From Alphaproteobacteria bacterium (lineage in GTDB: Bacteria > Pseudomonadota > Alphaproteobacteria > Caulobacterales > Caulobacteraceae), in the NCBI GenBank assembly GCA_018820205.1, contig JAHJOK010000046.1:1-64000 (forward strand): a DNA stretch of 64,000 nt. Direction: 5' to 3'. The notes under the pieces were generated by a model. The model ran no database searches. It was given only the letters and a program-made list of their open reading frames with translations, and was not told the origin of the DNA. Below are positions 1-9,670 of the stretch, piece after piece. The stretch's first letter is position 1; each line of letters starts with the position of its first letter. Position numbers and translations under genes: made by a program.

Positions 1-40
1 CTGGAAAATCTTGGTTATAAGCAGTCAAGAATGGATTATT

Positions 41-2203
41 TCACTTCTCCATTACCCTGCCGCCGCCGCCGCGCGGGCCGCCCTCGCCGCCCGGGCCTCG
101 GCGACCCTGCTCCGCCGCTGCGGGCGTCGGCTTGCCGAAGGGGGTGGAGAAGTTGAAGCCGGTGCGCAGTTCGGACCGCTCGGTCCGGGCGAAATTCAGC
201 GGGCGGGCGTCCAGGGCGATCAGTTGTCCGGTCGCATCGCGCGTGAACCGTTCCGGCAGGGCGGCCTCAAGGTCCGGCGTGATCGTGGGGAAGGAGATGA
301 TCGCGTCGTTGACGGTGGATGATGTGTAGTTCGAGCTGAAGGTCAGGTCGCGCTCCGACCAGGGCCTGAAGTTGACGCCCAGCTTGATGACCTGACGGTT
401 GTCGGGTGTCAGGTTCGGATTGCCGCCGCTGACGCGCGTGACCAGCACGGTCTGGCCCGTCTGGAAGTCGAACACCGCGCTGTTGGGCGTCGAGATGATC
501 GGGTCGTTCAGCTGCGAGATCGTCGGGGCGCCCTCTTCGTCGGTATAGCTGACGATGAAGGACAGGGGTTCGATCGGCGACCAGTTGGCCCCGACACCCA
601 GGCTGACCAGGCCGCCGATGTCGGAGGCTTCATCGTAGCCGGCGTTGGCGTTGAACGACAGATCGCCGAACTGGCCCAGGACGTCGCGGCCGCGGCTGGC
701 GACCGGCAGGGTGAAGTTGGCGGTGCCATAGACCCGGTCGCGACCGATGGCGCGTTCGCTGAACACGCCCGACCGGGTGCTCTCGGAGGTCAGGTCACGG
801 GTATCGACGCCCAGCTTGAACGTCGAGTTCAGATCGCCGGCCGGCGCCTCGAACAGGTCGCCGGTCAGGACCGCTTCCAGATTGCCGCCGCTGGAGACGG
901 AGTTGGCGGTGTCGACCAGAGGCGTGAAGCTGTTCGCCGACAGGGCGCCGAAGGGGTTCAGCGTTCCGGCGGTCACCGCCGCCTGGGCGGCGGCGGCGTC
1001 GAAGCCGCGCCCGGTGGTCGTGTCGGTCTCGACCCGGTCGTAGGCGCCCGAAAGCGTCCAGCGCCAGTCGCTGATGAACCCGTCCAGCAGCAGGCCCAGG
1101 CTGGCGTTCAGGGTCTCGGTGTCGCGCGTCAGGGCAGAGGGTGCGTCGAGGTAGCGATAGACCTGAACGTCCTGGCTGAACGGCGAACCATTGCGACCCG
1201 CTGGGGCCGTCAGGGTCACGCCCGGAAGGCCCAGGTAGGAGAAGCTGGCGCTGTCGACCAGTTCCAGGCTGACCGTGCCCTTGGTCGTGGCGTTGAGGTC
1301 GCGGGCGATCGAGGCGTTCAGCGTGGTCTCGTCGCTGCGCGGCAGCAGGGTGCGATAGTCGCCCAGGTTGCCGGTGCGCGGCGCGTTGGCGCCGGCCGCG
1401 AAGTCGGCCAGCGACGGATTGTCCAGCCCGGGGTTGGCCGCCAGGGTGACGGGCTGACCGGCCAGGGCCGACAGGGCGGGATCGATCTCGGCCCCCGCGG
1501 TCAGGCCGCCGACGTTGCCGATCAGGTCGAACGGCTGGGAGCCAGGCGCGCGGGTGATGTCGCGCTCGTCCTCGAACAGGGCGGTGTCGTGTTCGTATTC
1601 CAGGCCGACGTTAATGCGGTTGCCCTCGACGACGCTGAAATAGTTGGTCTCGACCTCGGTCGACAGACGTCCGCCCTGGGACGGCGCCCGCCCGGTCAGC
1701 TCGGCCGTGGTCTGGCGGAACCGGGCCTTGAGGACGATGTTCACGACCCGCTGGTCGGCGGCGTAGCCATAGGTCAGGGCGACTTCTTCCGGCAGGATTT
1801 CCGTCCGCTCGATCGCCTCGAACGGGATGTTGCGGATCTCGCGGAAGCCCGAGGTCCGGCGTCCGTTCAGCAGCACGACGGGGCCGCCGCCCGACCGGCC
1901 GCGGGCGCTGCGGGTCAGGGGCTCCAGAGCCGTCAGAAGTTCGGCGATGTTCGAGGCGCCGTAGGCGCGCAGCTGTTCCGCATCCAGCACGATGTCCGGC
2001 TCGATGTCGCCCTGGACGCTGCCGCGCGGGCGGGCGGAGGTCACCACCACGTCGTCGAGACGATAGGCGTCATCCGACGGGGCGCCGGTGGGCTGGTAGT
2101 CGTCCTGTTCGTCTGTGTTCAGCGGGGAGGTCTGGACCTGGGGCGTGGCGGTCTGGATGGCCCCCGAAACGAGCACGGAGAGCAGGGCGGCGGATAGGGT
2201 CAT
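41..2203 (-). CDS. TonB-dependent receptor, C-terminally truncated
   Basis: Outer-membrane TonB-dependent receptor; the substrate cannot be told from sequence. A signal peptide (residues 1 to about 20) is followed by a TonB-box-like DVVVTSARPRG near residue 50 and a plug domain with the VVLLNGRRTSG loop. Beta-barrel strands follow, with alternating patterns and aromatic turns. The ATG at 2203 is chosen because it opens the signal peptide; an in-frame upstream start at 2254 adds only an unlikely Arg/Pro/Cys leader. About 720 residues are encoded. The protein stops just after a Gly/Arg-rich stretch (GGPRGGGGR) with VMEK and a TGA. Related receptors often carry such a Gly-rich insert and then continue for another 200-300 residues to a C-terminal aromatic residue, which is missing here. 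The DNA changes abruptly to AT-rich at about base 57, so truncation by insertion or an assembly edge is likely. A possible -10 (TATAAC, minus strand) lies at 2286-2291. Confidence 0.8.
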   Translation of the reverse strand: MTLSAALLSVLVSGAIQTATPQVQTSPLNTDEQDDYQPTGAPSDDAYRLDDVVVTSARPRGSVQGDIEPDIVLDAEQLRAYGASNIAELLTALEPLTRSARGRSGGGPVVLLNGRRTSGFREIRNIPFEAIERTEILPEEVALTYGYAADQRVVNIVLKARFRQTTAELTGRAPSQGGRLSTEVETNYFSVVEGNRINVGLEYEHDTALFEDERDITRAPGSQPFDLIGNVGGLTAGAEIDPALSALAGQPVTLAANPGLDNPSLADFAAGANAPRTGNLGDYRTLLPRSDETTLNASIARDLNATTKGTVSLELVDSASFSYLGLPGVTLTAPAGRNGSPFSQDVQVYRYLDAPSALTRDTETLNASLGLLLDGFISDWRWTLSGAYDRVETDTTTGRGFDAAAAQAAVTAGTLNPFGALSANSFTPLVDTANSVSSGGNLEAVLTGDLFEAPAGDLNSTFKLGVDTRDLTSESTRSGVFSERAIGRDRVYGTANFTLPVASRGRDVLGQFGDLSFNANAGYDEASDIGGLVSLGVGANWSPIEPLSFIVSYTDEEGAPTISQLNDPIISTPNSAVFDFQTGQTVLVTRVSGGNPNLTPDNRQVIKLGVNFRPWSERDLTFSSNYTSSTVNDAIISFPTITPDLEAALPERFTRDATGQLIALDARPLNFARTERSELRTGFNFSTPFGKPTPAAAEQGRRGPGGEGGPRGGGGRVMEK

Positions 2204-2376
2204 GCAACAGTCCGAACAAGGCGTGGGGAGACGCCCGCCGGGTGCGACCTCCACGCCGCGGCGCGGGGTTTATCCGACGGTCTCAGTTATACGCCGCAGT
2301 CATCGGTATCCGTCGCGGCGCGAATGAGGCGCGAATCGGCCTGGCGCCGGGTCGGGGTCGGGGTGTGACCTTTCGG

Positions 2377-3825
2377 TCAGCCCGCCTCTTTGAGCGCGCC
2401 TTCCAGTCCCTGTTCGCGGACCTTGCGGTACAGGGTCGAACGGCCGATGCCGAGGCGGCGCGCGATCTCGGACATATGACCGGCGTAGACCTCGATCGCA
2501 TGCTGGATCAGGTCGCGCTCGATGTCCTCCAGCGTCCGCAGATGGCCGCGCTCGTCGAGAATCTTGATCGGTTGATCGGGCAGGGGCGGCAGGTCGGCGT
2601 AATTCATGATGGCCGCCGAAGGCTCGACCGCCTGGGTCTCCAGCGGCATGGCGACGCCCGAGATGGCGGGGAAGTCGTGCGGCTGAAGGAAGGGGGCGTC
2701 GGCCAGGACGATGGCGCGATAGATGGTGTTCTCCAGCTGGCGCACGTTGCCGGGCCAGTCGAAGGCGGTCAGCAGGGCCAGGGTCTCGGGCGAGGCGCCG
2801 GCGATCCGCTTGCCCTCCTCGACATTGAAGCGGCCGATGAAGTGATCGATCAGGGCCGGGACGTCCTCGGCCCGTTCGCGCAGGGACGGAGCCTCGATCG
2901 GGAAGACGTTCAGGCGATAGAACAGATCCTCGCGGAACCGGCCCTCGGCGACGGCGGTCGACAGGTCGCGGTTGGTGGCCGAGACGATGCGGACGTCGAC
3001 CTTGACGGCGCGCTTGGCGCCGACCGGGTCGATCTCGCCTTCCTGCAGAGCGCGCAACAGCTTGACCTGCATGTCCAGCGGCAGCTCGCCGATCTCGTCC
3101 AGGAACAGCGTGCCGCCGTTGGCCTCGGCGAACTTGCCCAGGTGCTTGTCCGAGGCGCCGGTGAACGACCCCTTTTCGTGGCCGAACAGGATGGACTCGA
3201 CCAGGTTAGCGGGCAGGGCGCCGCAGTTGACGGCGACGAAGGGCTTGCCGGCGCGATCGCTGGCGCCGTGCAGGGCGCGGGCGATGACCTCCTTGCCGAC
3301 GCCGCTCTCGCCCGTGATCAGGACGGGGATGGTGGATTTGGCGGCGCGGACGCCGAGTTGCTTGACCATCTGCATCGGGCGGCTGTCGCCGACCAGATCG
3401 GCGAAGGTGACGCGACCGGCGACGTGCTTCTTCAGCCGGCCGACCTCTGCGGTCAGCTGGGTCAGTTGCAAGGCATTGCGGATGCCGACCAGGATGCGTT
3501 CGGGGCTGGCGGGCTTGATGAAGAAGTCCTGGGCTCCGGCCTGCATGGCCTTGACCACGGTCTCGATGCCGCCGTTCGCGGTCAGAACGATGACGGGGGT
3601 GGTGACGCCCGCAGTCCGAATCTCGGCCAGTGCCTCCATCCCGCTCATGCCCGGCATGACCAGGTCCAGCAACACGACGTCGGCCCCGCCGCCCTTGGTC
3701 AGGCGATCGATGGCCTCGCCGCCGGATTCGGCGTGGGCGACGATATAGCCTTCACGATCCAGAACCGCCTGAACCAGGCGGCGCTGGGTCGGATCATCGT
3801 CGACCACCAGAACGGTCTTGGCCAT
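2377..3825 (-). CDS. tacA: Sigma-54-dependent response regulator, TacA-like
   Basis: NtrC-family transcription activator of 482 residues. The receiver domain (about 1-120) has the acidic pocket VVDDD and the phospho-acceptor in [10 protein letters not shown]. The AAA+ sigma-54 interaction domain (about 145-385) shows Walker A GESGVGKE, the sigma-54 contact loop GSFTGA, Walker [12 protein letters not shown] and an arginine-finger region. A Fis-type helix-turn-helix ends the protein ([19 protein letters not shown]). In Caulobacter the TacA protein of this length and architecture drives stalk and polar-development genes from sigma-54 promoters; equating this gene with TacA rests on remembered resemblance, not an alignment. 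The start [12 protein letters not shown] at 3825 is chosen over a longer in-frame extension without domain similarity. The stop codon lies in a small GAAA-loop hairpin at 2366-2379, too weak to call a terminator. Confidence 0.88.
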   Translation of the reverse strand: MAKTVLVVDDDPTQRRLVQAVLDREGYIVAHAESGGEAIDRLTKGGGADVVLLDLVMPGMSGMEALAEIRTAGVTTPVIVLTANGGIETVVKAMQAGAQDFFIKPASPERILVGIRNALQLTQLTAEVGRLKKHVAGRVTFADLVGDSRPMQMVKQLGVRAAKSTIPVLITGESGVGKEVIARALHGASDRAGKPFVAVNCGALPANLVESILFGHEKGSFTGASDKHLGKFAEANGGTLFLDEIGELPLDMQVKLLRALQEGEIDPVGAKRAVKVDVRIVSATNRDLSTAVAEGRFREDLFYRLNVFPIEAPSLRERAEDVPALIDHFIGRFNVEEGKRIAGASPETLALLTAFDWPGNVRQLENTIYRAIVLADAPFLQPHDFPAISGVAMPLETQAVEPSAAIMNYADLPPLPDQPIKILDERGHLRTLEDIERDLIQHAIEVYAGHMSEIARRLGIGRSTLYRKVREQGLEGALKEAG

Positions 3826-3947
3826 GTGGGGGCACCCTTGTTCATCACCGGATCGGCCGGTTCTCGCGGAAGCGGGACTGGCTCGTTTCGGGACGTTTTT
3901 ACCTCGACGCGGTGAAGATCGGGTTGTGGGGCGTGGTGTGCGGGGGG

Positions 3948-5729
3948 TTAACGGGGAGGGTCGCAGGCGAAGGGCGCGGCGGGCGATAGCGACGATTGGC
4001 GCTGTCCGCCAGTGTCGAGACCGGGCAGGCTTTCGTAGCCGGCCTTGAGTTTGCCCTGTCGCAGTAGATCGCGGGCATCCACCCCGGTTTCGTCGCCACA
4101 GCGGACCGGCACATAGGTCCCCAGAGGAAGGTAGGTCCCGAACTCGGCGTCCTCGGCGTAGATCGTGACCCGATAGGACTGGACCAGCAGGACGGTGTTC
4201 GGCTGGAAGCCGATGGCCTCGCCGACCGTCGCCAGGCACTCCCCTTCGGAACGGCACTCTCGCCGCGCATCGTCGTCGGTCACGATCTGGAAGAAGGGCT
4301 CGGGCAGGGCCGGGGCGCCGGGAAGCGTGCCGATCTCGGGCCTGAAATCCTCCCGGCCGGTGGGGTCCGTTGGAACGGTCTCGGCCTGGGCCGCCTTGGC
4401 GCGGTCGGCGATCGCGGGGTCGTCGGAAGCCGCCAGTTTGGCGAGGGCGGCCCGCCCGGCCTTGCCGCTGGAATGCTGCAGGAAGTCATAGTCGAACTTT
4501 TCAGGGGCGACCTTGCCACGCTCCAGCCGCGCGACCTGATCGGCGACCGACAGCCGGGCCGGATCGGCGACCGGGCTGAACAGGGCGAGGACCGCCAGGA
4601 CCGCCGCGACGGCCGCGATCAGGTTGGTCGGCTCCAGCGGCTGCATCCAGTCTCCGGGCCGCCAGAAAGTGCGCAGGGCCGCCCAGGCGTATCCGCCTAC
4701 ATAGATCGCGCCGACGAGGGCGCAGGCGCAGGCGATTATCCGGTCCGGCGTCAGGCCGTGCTGGCCGATGCGCAGGGTCAGGCCCCAGACCGCCAGCCCG
4801 ACCAGCGGGACCAGCAGCACGGAGGCGGCGCGCACCGCGATCTGAAGCACGCGCGGCGGCAGGTTGTCCTCGCGCCCGTCCTGATAGGCGGCGTTGATCA
4901 AGATGATGAGCGCGCCCGTCGCGGCCAGCAGGATGGCCGTGGCGCTGCCCGTCTCCCACAGACCCGACAGACCGGTGAAAGGCAGGGCGCACAGGAAGGC
5001 GCCGACCAGAACGGTCAGAACCAGCAGCAGCCATGACAGCAGCATCAGGGCGATCGACCGCACGCCCCGGATCAGGCTTTCGCGCACATCGGTCAGGTGC
5101 ACGGCCGTGGCGAAGGCGAGGCCGGTCAGTGGCAGGGAGAACCAGCCTTTCTCGATCAGGTCGCCGAGGAAGCTGAGCCCGATGATGTTGAACAGCGCGG
5201 CGCCCAACCAGAGCAGCAGCCAGAACGCGCCGGCGAAGGCGACCGAGGCCGCCAGCTGCACCCCGGCCATCCAGGCGGCGTCGAAATAAGCCGGATAGGG
5301 GGCGACTGGTCGGCGCGCCCGGTCCGCCGTCAGGATCAGGTGATGGGCGATGAACAGGGCCGCTGCCGCGAAGGCGAACATGACGGGCGTCGGCTCGCGG
5401 CCTGTCGTTCCCGCCTGTCGCGCGACGTCGTGCCAGCCGAGCAGCGCCAGACCTGACGCGGCGATCACGGCCCACATGCCCAGCGTCAGCCAGCGCATCT
5501 TGCCCGCCCCGGCCAGCACCACCGGCGGCAGGAACAGGGCGATGAGCACCAGCGGCGCGAACGTGCCGGGATGGGTTTGCGACCAGCTGTCCTCGCCCTC
5601 GGTCAGGCGGAACAGAAGATAGAGGCAGACGCCCTGCGCCAGGCCGACCGCCAGCCGAAACAGGCCGACCGCCGGGCCTGCCGTGCCTGCGATGGCGTTT
5701 CGTCCTGAACCGATGTCCTCGTTCGCCAT
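3948..5729 (-). CDS. DUF4153 multi-pass membrane protein
   Basis: A 593-residue inner-membrane protein. About a dozen hydrophobic helices fill residues 20 to 400 (for example LVLIALFLPPVVLAG, SIALMLLSWLLLVLTVLVG and LIAAVAAVLAVLALFSPV). A soluble C-terminal region of about 180 residues follows, with several cysteines (ARRECRSEGEC, VRCGDETG). The arrangement matches the DUF4153 family, whose biochemical role is unknown to me. The ATG at 5729 is the first in the frame and gives a short hydrophilic lead before helix 1. It lies upstream of the tacA-like gene on the same strand, 122 bases away, so cotranscription is possible but not shown. Confidence 0.75.
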   Translation of the reverse strand: MANEDIGSGRNAIAGTAGPAVGLFRLAVGLAQGVCLYLLFRLTEGEDSWSQTHPGTFAPLVLIALFLPPVVLAGAGKMRWLTLGMWAVIAASGLALLGWHDVARQAGTTGREPTPVMFAFAAAALFIAHHLILTADRARRPVAPYPAYFDAAWMAGVQLAASVAFAGAFWLLLWLGAALFNIIGLSFLGDLIEKGWFSLPLTGLAFATAVHLTDVRESLIRGVRSIALMLLSWLLLVLTVLVGAFLCALPFTGLSGLWETGSATAILLAATGALIILINAAYQDGREDNLPPRVLQIAVRAASVLLVPLVGLAVWGLTLRIGQHGLTPDRIIACACALVGAIYVGGYAWAALRTFWRPGDWMQPLEPTNLIAAVAAVLAVLALFSPVADPARLSVADQVARLERGKVAPEKFDYDFLQHSSGKAGRAALAKLAASDDPAIADRAKAAQAETVPTDPTGREDFRPEIGTLPGAPALPEPFFQIVTDDDARRECRSEGECLATVGEAIGFQPNTVLLVQSYRVTIYAEDAEFGTYLPLGTYVPVRCGDETGVDARDLLRQGKLKAGYESLPGLDTGGQRQSSLSPAAPFACDPPR

Positions 5730-5786
5730 GATCGCCCCCTCAAGACGAGGGCATCTGACCCCATTCAGGACGCGGGCGAAAGGGCC

Positions 5787-6257
5787 TCAGTCGTGGCGGA
5801 CGGCGCGGGCCAGGTAGCAGCCGCGCGGGGCGAAGTGAATGTGGATCTGATCGGTCGCGGGTTCGGCGAACCACCGGGCGATCCGGTCGTCCAGATCGGC
5901 CCCGTCGATGACCTGACCCTCGATCATCATGTTGCGCCGGTCGTAGATGCGCAGCGACAGCGGGCGTTTGCGCAGCATCTCGGGGGCTTCCATGACGGGA
6001 TCGGCCATGACGGCGTTCTCGCGCACGAAGATCGGACCGGCGGCGCGGTAGGGGGAGGTAGGGTCGGTCAGGTGCGCGTGGTTGACCAGAACCAGAGCCT
6101 CTCCGGCATCAGCGTCTCGCAGGCTGACGCGGCAAGGCGCGCGGCCGGGAGCGTCGGCGACCCAGCGGCGGGCGCCGACCTCGGCCAGTTCGGCATCGGA
6201 CATGGCGAAATAGGGAGCGAACGGCGCGACGGGCAGGGCTTCAATTCGGTAGGTCAT
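5787..6257 (-). CDS. DUF1203 domain protein
   Basis: A small cytosolic protein of 156 residues that fits the DUF1203 family. It has the N-terminal MTYRIEALPVAPFAPYF segment, a central EALVLVNHAHLTDPTSPYRAAGPIFVRE block and a C-terminal HIHFAPRGCYLARAVRHD. The function of the family is not known to me. The ATG at 6257 is preceded by a good AGGAAA ribosome-binding site six bases away. The gene is divergent from the M3 peptidase gene, sharing about 105 bases of upstream DNA. A very long open frame continuing on this strand across the next two plus-strand genes is antisense coding shadow and was not used for the start. Confidence 0.8.
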   Translation of the reverse strand: MTYRIEALPVAPFAPYFAMSDAELAEVGARRWVADAPGRAPCRVSLRDADAGEALVLVNHAHLTDPTSPYRAAGPIFVRENAVMADPVMEAPEMLRKRPLSLRIYDRRNMMIEGQVIDGADLDDRIARWFAEPATDQIHIHFAPRGCYLARAVRHD

Positions 6258-6362
6258 GATCGATTTCCTTTTGTGCGTGGGAGGAGGTTGCGCCGCCGAT
6301 CGCACGCCGTCTGGCGGGTTTCGGCCGTTGCGCCGGGCGCTGGGCGACCCCACAACGAGGGT

Positions 6363-8174
6363 ATGAACGCACCCTTCAAAACGCCCGCCCCGTCCGCCGA
6401 CCCGACCGAAGCACCGCTGTGGGATCTGACCGATCTCTATGCCTCGCGAGATGATGCACGGATCGCGTCCGATCTTGAGGCGGCGCGGGCGGTGGTTGAT
6501 CGGATGAATGGTCTGCAAGGGCGGATGCTGGCCGAACGCGCCGATCCGGCGGCTTTGGGGGCGACTCTGAACCAGGCGATCAGCCTGTATGAGCAGGCGT
6601 CCGACCGGCTGGGCGCGCTGGGCGCCTATGCGTTTCTGGCGGCCTCGACCGCACGAGATGACGCAGGCGCGCAGGGGTTCGAGGCGGATCTGCGCCAGAA
6701 GACCACCGCCATCGCCACGCCCACGGTCTGGCTGACGCTGGAGATCAACGCGCTGGACGAGGCCGAGATCGAGGCGGCGCTGGCCGCCGACGCGGGCGCG
6801 GCGAATTGGCGACCGTGGCTGCGGCGGGTGCGAGCGATGAAGCCGCACGAACTGTCGCAAGAGCTGGAAACCTTCATCGCCGAGAAGTTGCCGATCGCGT
6901 CCCAGTGGCCCCGGCTGTTCGACGAAACCCTGGCGGCCCTGAGGGTCGAGAGCGGCAAGGACAAGCTGACCCTGGCCGAGGCGCTGAACCAGCTGTCCGA
7001 TCCCAAGGCGGCCCGCCGCCGGTCGGCGGCCGAGGGGCTGAACACGGCGCTGGCGGCGCGGACCTCGACCCTGGCGCTGGTGATGAACACGGTCGCGGCC
7101 GACAAGGCGATGGAGGACCGCTGGCGCGGGTTCAAACGCCCGGCCGACAGCCGCCACCTGGCTAACGAGGTCGATGGCGAATCGGTCGATGCCATGGCCG
7201 AGGCGGTGGCCGCCGCCTATGCGAAACTGTCGCACCGCTATTACGCGCTGAAGGCGAAAGCGCTGGGCAAGGCCAGGCTGGATCAGTGGGATCGCAACGC
7301 GCCGCTGGAGACGACCGCGCCGCGCGGGTTCGACTGGACGCAGGGGCGTGAGCTGGTGCTGGAAAGTTTCGGCGATCTGGGCGGGGATTTCGCCGAGCGG
7401 GCCGGGCGGTTCTTCGACAAGCCGTGGATCGACGGTCGTGCGCGGGCCGGGAAACAGTCGGGCGCATACGCCCATCCCGTAACCGCCGACCGCCACCCCT
7501 ATGTCTTCCTGAACTGGATGGGAGAACGCCGCGACGTGCTGACGCTGGCGCACGAATTGGGCCACGGGGTGCACCAGACCCTGGCGGCGGAGAAGGGCAC
7601 CCTTCTGGCCGATACGCCCCTGACCCTGGCCGAAACCGCCTCGATCTTCGCCGAGGGGCTGACGTTCGACCGGCTGCTGGCCAGCGCGCCGAAATCCGAA
7701 CAGCGCGGCCTGCTGGCCGGACGGATCGAGGACGGGCTGAACACCGTGGTGCGCCAGATCGCCTTCCACCGGTTCGAGACGCGGTTCCACGACGAACGGG
7801 CCAGGGGCGAGGTCTCGGCCGACCGGCTGGGCGAACTGTGGCTGGAGGAGATGGGCGCGTCCCTGGGGCCGGCGGTGACGCTGAACCCAGGCTACGACGC
7901 GTGGTGGAGCTATGTCAGCCATTTCGTCCACTCGCCGTTCTACGTCTACGCCTATGCGTTCGGCGATCTGCTGGTGGCGGCGCTGATGGAGACGCGCAGA
8001 AAGGATCCCGATGGGTTCACGCCATTGTACCGCGACCTGCTGGCCGGCGGCGGGACGCGAACCTATGTCGAGGCGCTGGAGCCGTTCGGGCTGAACCCGC
8101 GCGACCCGGCCTTCTGGACGATTGGAACGGAAAGGCTGGAACGACTGATCGATCAGTTCGAGGCGCTGGGGTAA
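6363..8174 (+). CDS. pepF: M3 family oligoendopeptidase (PepF-like)
   Basis: Zinc metallopeptidase of 603 residues that cleaves short peptides in the cytosol. The catalytic motif HELGH lies at residues 397-401, inside HELGHGVHQ, and the third zinc ligand is probably the Glu in TLAETASIFAE about 25 residues later. The N-terminal half is the all-helical lid typical of the M3B/PepF clade (LTDLYASRDD near the start). Length is normal for PepF (about 600). The start at 6363 is chosen because conserved sequence begins there and no signal peptide precedes it. The 48 bases to the next gene contain no obvious terminator, so the serine hydrolase gene may be cotranscribed. Confidence 0.87.
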   Translation: MNAPFKTPAPSADPTEAPLWDLTDLYASRDDARIASDLEAARAVVDRMNGLQGRMLAERADPAALGATLNQAISLYEQASDRLGALGAYAFLAASTARDDAGAQGFEADLRQKTTAIATPTVWLTLEINALDEAEIEAALAADAGAANWRPWLRRVRAMKPHELSQELETFIAEKLPIASQWPRLFDETLAALRVESGKDKLTLAEALNQLSDPKAARRRSAAEGLNTALAARTSTLALVMNTVAADKAMEDRWRGFKRPADSRHLANEVDGESVDAMAEAVAAAYAKLSHRYYALKAKALGKARLDQWDRNAPLETTAPRGFDWTQGRELVLESFGDLGGDFAERAGRFFDKPWIDGRARAGKQSGAYAHPVTADRHPYVFLNWMGERRDVLTLAHELGHGVHQTLAAEKGTLLADTPLTLAETASIFAEGLTFDRLLASAPKSEQRGLLAGRIEDGLNTVVRQIAFHRFETRFHDERARGEVSADRLGELWLEEMGASLGPAVTLNPGYDAWWSYVSHFVHSPFYVYAYAFGDLLVAALMETRRKDPDGFTPLYRDLLAGGGTRTYVEALEPFGLNPRDPAFWTIGTERLERLIDQFEALG

Positions 8175-8222
8175 CGCCTGCGCTGCATTGACGATCGGTC
8201 CGGCTCCGCCCAGCGTCAGGCC

Positions 8223-9554
8223 ATGCGCCACACAGCCCTTTTCCTCGCCGCGACGCTGGTCGCCACGCCCGTTCTGGCCCAGCAGGCGCCCTCGCCCGGT
8301 CCAACGGTCCGGTCGATGGCCGCCGGCTATAAGGCCCTGATGGTCTGCGGGGCCGTGTTCAACGCCCGGGAGGCCGGATCCGAGCGAACGCTGGACAGTA
8401 TTCGCGACAACGAGCTGACCGGCATCTATTCCGAGTTGGACCCGCTGGTGCGCGATATGCCGGTCGAGATGGGATCGGCATCGGCCTCTGTGGCGTGGGA
8501 CGAGGCCATGCCGCCCCGGATGGCTGTCCACACCGCCGGGCGAGGCTGTTCCGTGGCGCCCGTCGGGGAGCAAGCGCTGGCGCCGCGAGACCCCATCGTC
8601 CGCGCCGCCGGGTCCGACTGGCCGACGGCCGAGCCCCGCGGTGACGGGGCCGGTCTGGACGCCACCCTGTCCGGTGCGCTGGGCGATGCCTATGGCGCGA
8701 CCGCCAACACCACCGCCTTGCTCGTGGTCCAGGACGGCAAGCTGGTGGCTGAACGCTATGCCGAGGGCTTCGGGCCCGACACGCCCCAGCGGACATGGTC
8801 GGTGGCCAAGAGCCTGGCGGGGACATTGATCGGATGGGCCGCGCACCAGCAGACGATCGATGTGAACGCCCCCGTGTCCATCCCGGACTGGTCGACGCCC
8901 GGCGATCCCCGCGCCGACATCACGCTGGACAATCTGTTGCGAATGGCCTCGGGACTCACCAGCGATACGGCCGGGAACCGGACCGACGCTCTGTATTTCG
9001 GTGGCGTCACGATTGCCGAACAGACCCCGACCTGGCCCCTGATCGCCCCGCCGGGCCAGCGGTTTCGCTATGCCAACAACGACATCCTGCTGGCTATCCT
9101 CAGCCTGCAGGGTTTCTTCGAGCACAATCCGCCCACGGACCTGCTGGATCGCCTCGGCATGGTCGACACCTTCGTCGAGACCGACTGGCGCGGCGGATAC
9201 ATGCTGTCCAGCCAGGTCTGGTCGACGGCTCGCGACCTGGCCCGCTTCGGCCAACTGTATATCCAGGACGGGATGTGGGAGGGCGAGCGCCTGCTGCCCG
9301 AAAACTGGCGCGCCTATGTCTCCGAACCCTCGGGGCCGCAACCGAACGGCGCCCTGGGCTATGGCGCGACCTTCTGGTTGATGAACCACTCGGACGGCGT
9401 GCCGACGGACACGATCGCGGCCCAGGGCAATCGCGGCCAGTATGTCGTCATCGTCCCCAGTCGCAACCTTGTCGTCGTGCGGCGAGGCGAGGATCCCGGC
9501 GGCGGCTTTGACGTGGTTGGCTTCACACGCGATGTCCTGGCGGTGCTGGATTGA
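8223..9554 (+). CDS. Exported serine hydrolase, beta-lactamase class C fold
   Basis: A 443-residue protein with a signal peptide (HTALFLAATLVATPVLAQ). Its penicillin-binding/class C beta-lactamase domain carries the nucleophile motif S193-x-x-K196 (WSVAKS) and the Y283-A-N285 motif (RFRYANND). A third, KTG-like motif is not obvious, so esterase, D-aminopeptidase or peptide hydrolase activity is as likely as beta-lactamase activity. An N-terminal region of about 130 residues between the signal peptide and the catalytic domain has no match I recognise. It probably acts in the periplasm. No AmpR-type regulator is adjacent, which argues against an inducible AmpC. Confidence 0.8.
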   Translation: MRHTALFLAATLVATPVLAQQAPSPGPTVRSMAAGYKALMVCGAVFNAREAGSERTLDSIRDNELTGIYSELDPLVRDMPVEMGSASASVAWDEAMPPRMAVHTAGRGCSVAPVGEQALAPRDPIVRAAGSDWPTAEPRGDGAGLDATLSGALGDAYGATANTTALLVVQDGKLVAERYAEGFGPDTPQRTWSVAKSLAGTLIGWAAHQQTIDVNAPVSIPDWSTPGDPRADITLDNLLRMASGLTSDTAGNRTDALYFGGVTIAEQTPTWPLIAPPGQRFRYANNDILLAILSLQGFFEHNPPTDLLDRLGMVDTFVETDWRGGYMLSSQVWSTARDLARFGQLYIQDGMWEGERLLPENWRAYVSEPSGPQPNGALGYGATFWLMNHSDGVPTDTIAAQGNRGQYVVIVPSRNLVVVRRGEDPGGGFDVVGFTRDVLAVLD

Positions 9555-9608
9555 GCCCGGAATAGCGGAAACACACGCCTGCTCGTTCCAGGCCGGGATG
9601 ATCTGCGC

Positions 9609-9636
9609 TTGAGCGACCGCTCCGCATCGCTATAAG
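9609..9636 (+). promoter_or_regulatory. Predicted housekeeping promoter for the oxidase subunit IV gene
   Basis: TTGAGC at 9609-9614 and GCTATAAG ending at 9636 are separated by 16 bases between the hexamers. The -10 region resembles the Caulobacter housekeeping pattern GCTANAWC. It lies 35 bases ahead of the start codon at 9671. The call rests on sequence pattern only. Confidence 0.55.
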
Positions 9637-9670
9637 TCCGCGCAAACGCTCATCGACCGGATACTCCCCC

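Noticed and set aside
2366-2379. TGACC-TTTC-GGTCA hairpin at the tacA stop as a terminator
   Set aside because: Five-base stem including the stop codon and no T run; too weak.
2242-3915. Long plus-strand open frame opposite the tacA-like gene
   Set aside because: The translation is low-complexity Gly/Asp/Arg-rich with no domain; it is the antisense shadow of a clear NtrC-family gene.
6258-9389. Minus-strand open frame of about a thousand codons continuous with the DUF1203 gene
   Set aside because: It runs antisense across the M3 peptidase and the serine hydrolase; only the last 156 codons match a family and have a ribosome-binding site.
8223-9554. Serine hydrolase considered as an AmpC resistance beta-lactamase
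   Set aside because: SxxK and YxN motifs are present but a KTG motif is not clear, and there is no ampR; substrate cannot be assigned.
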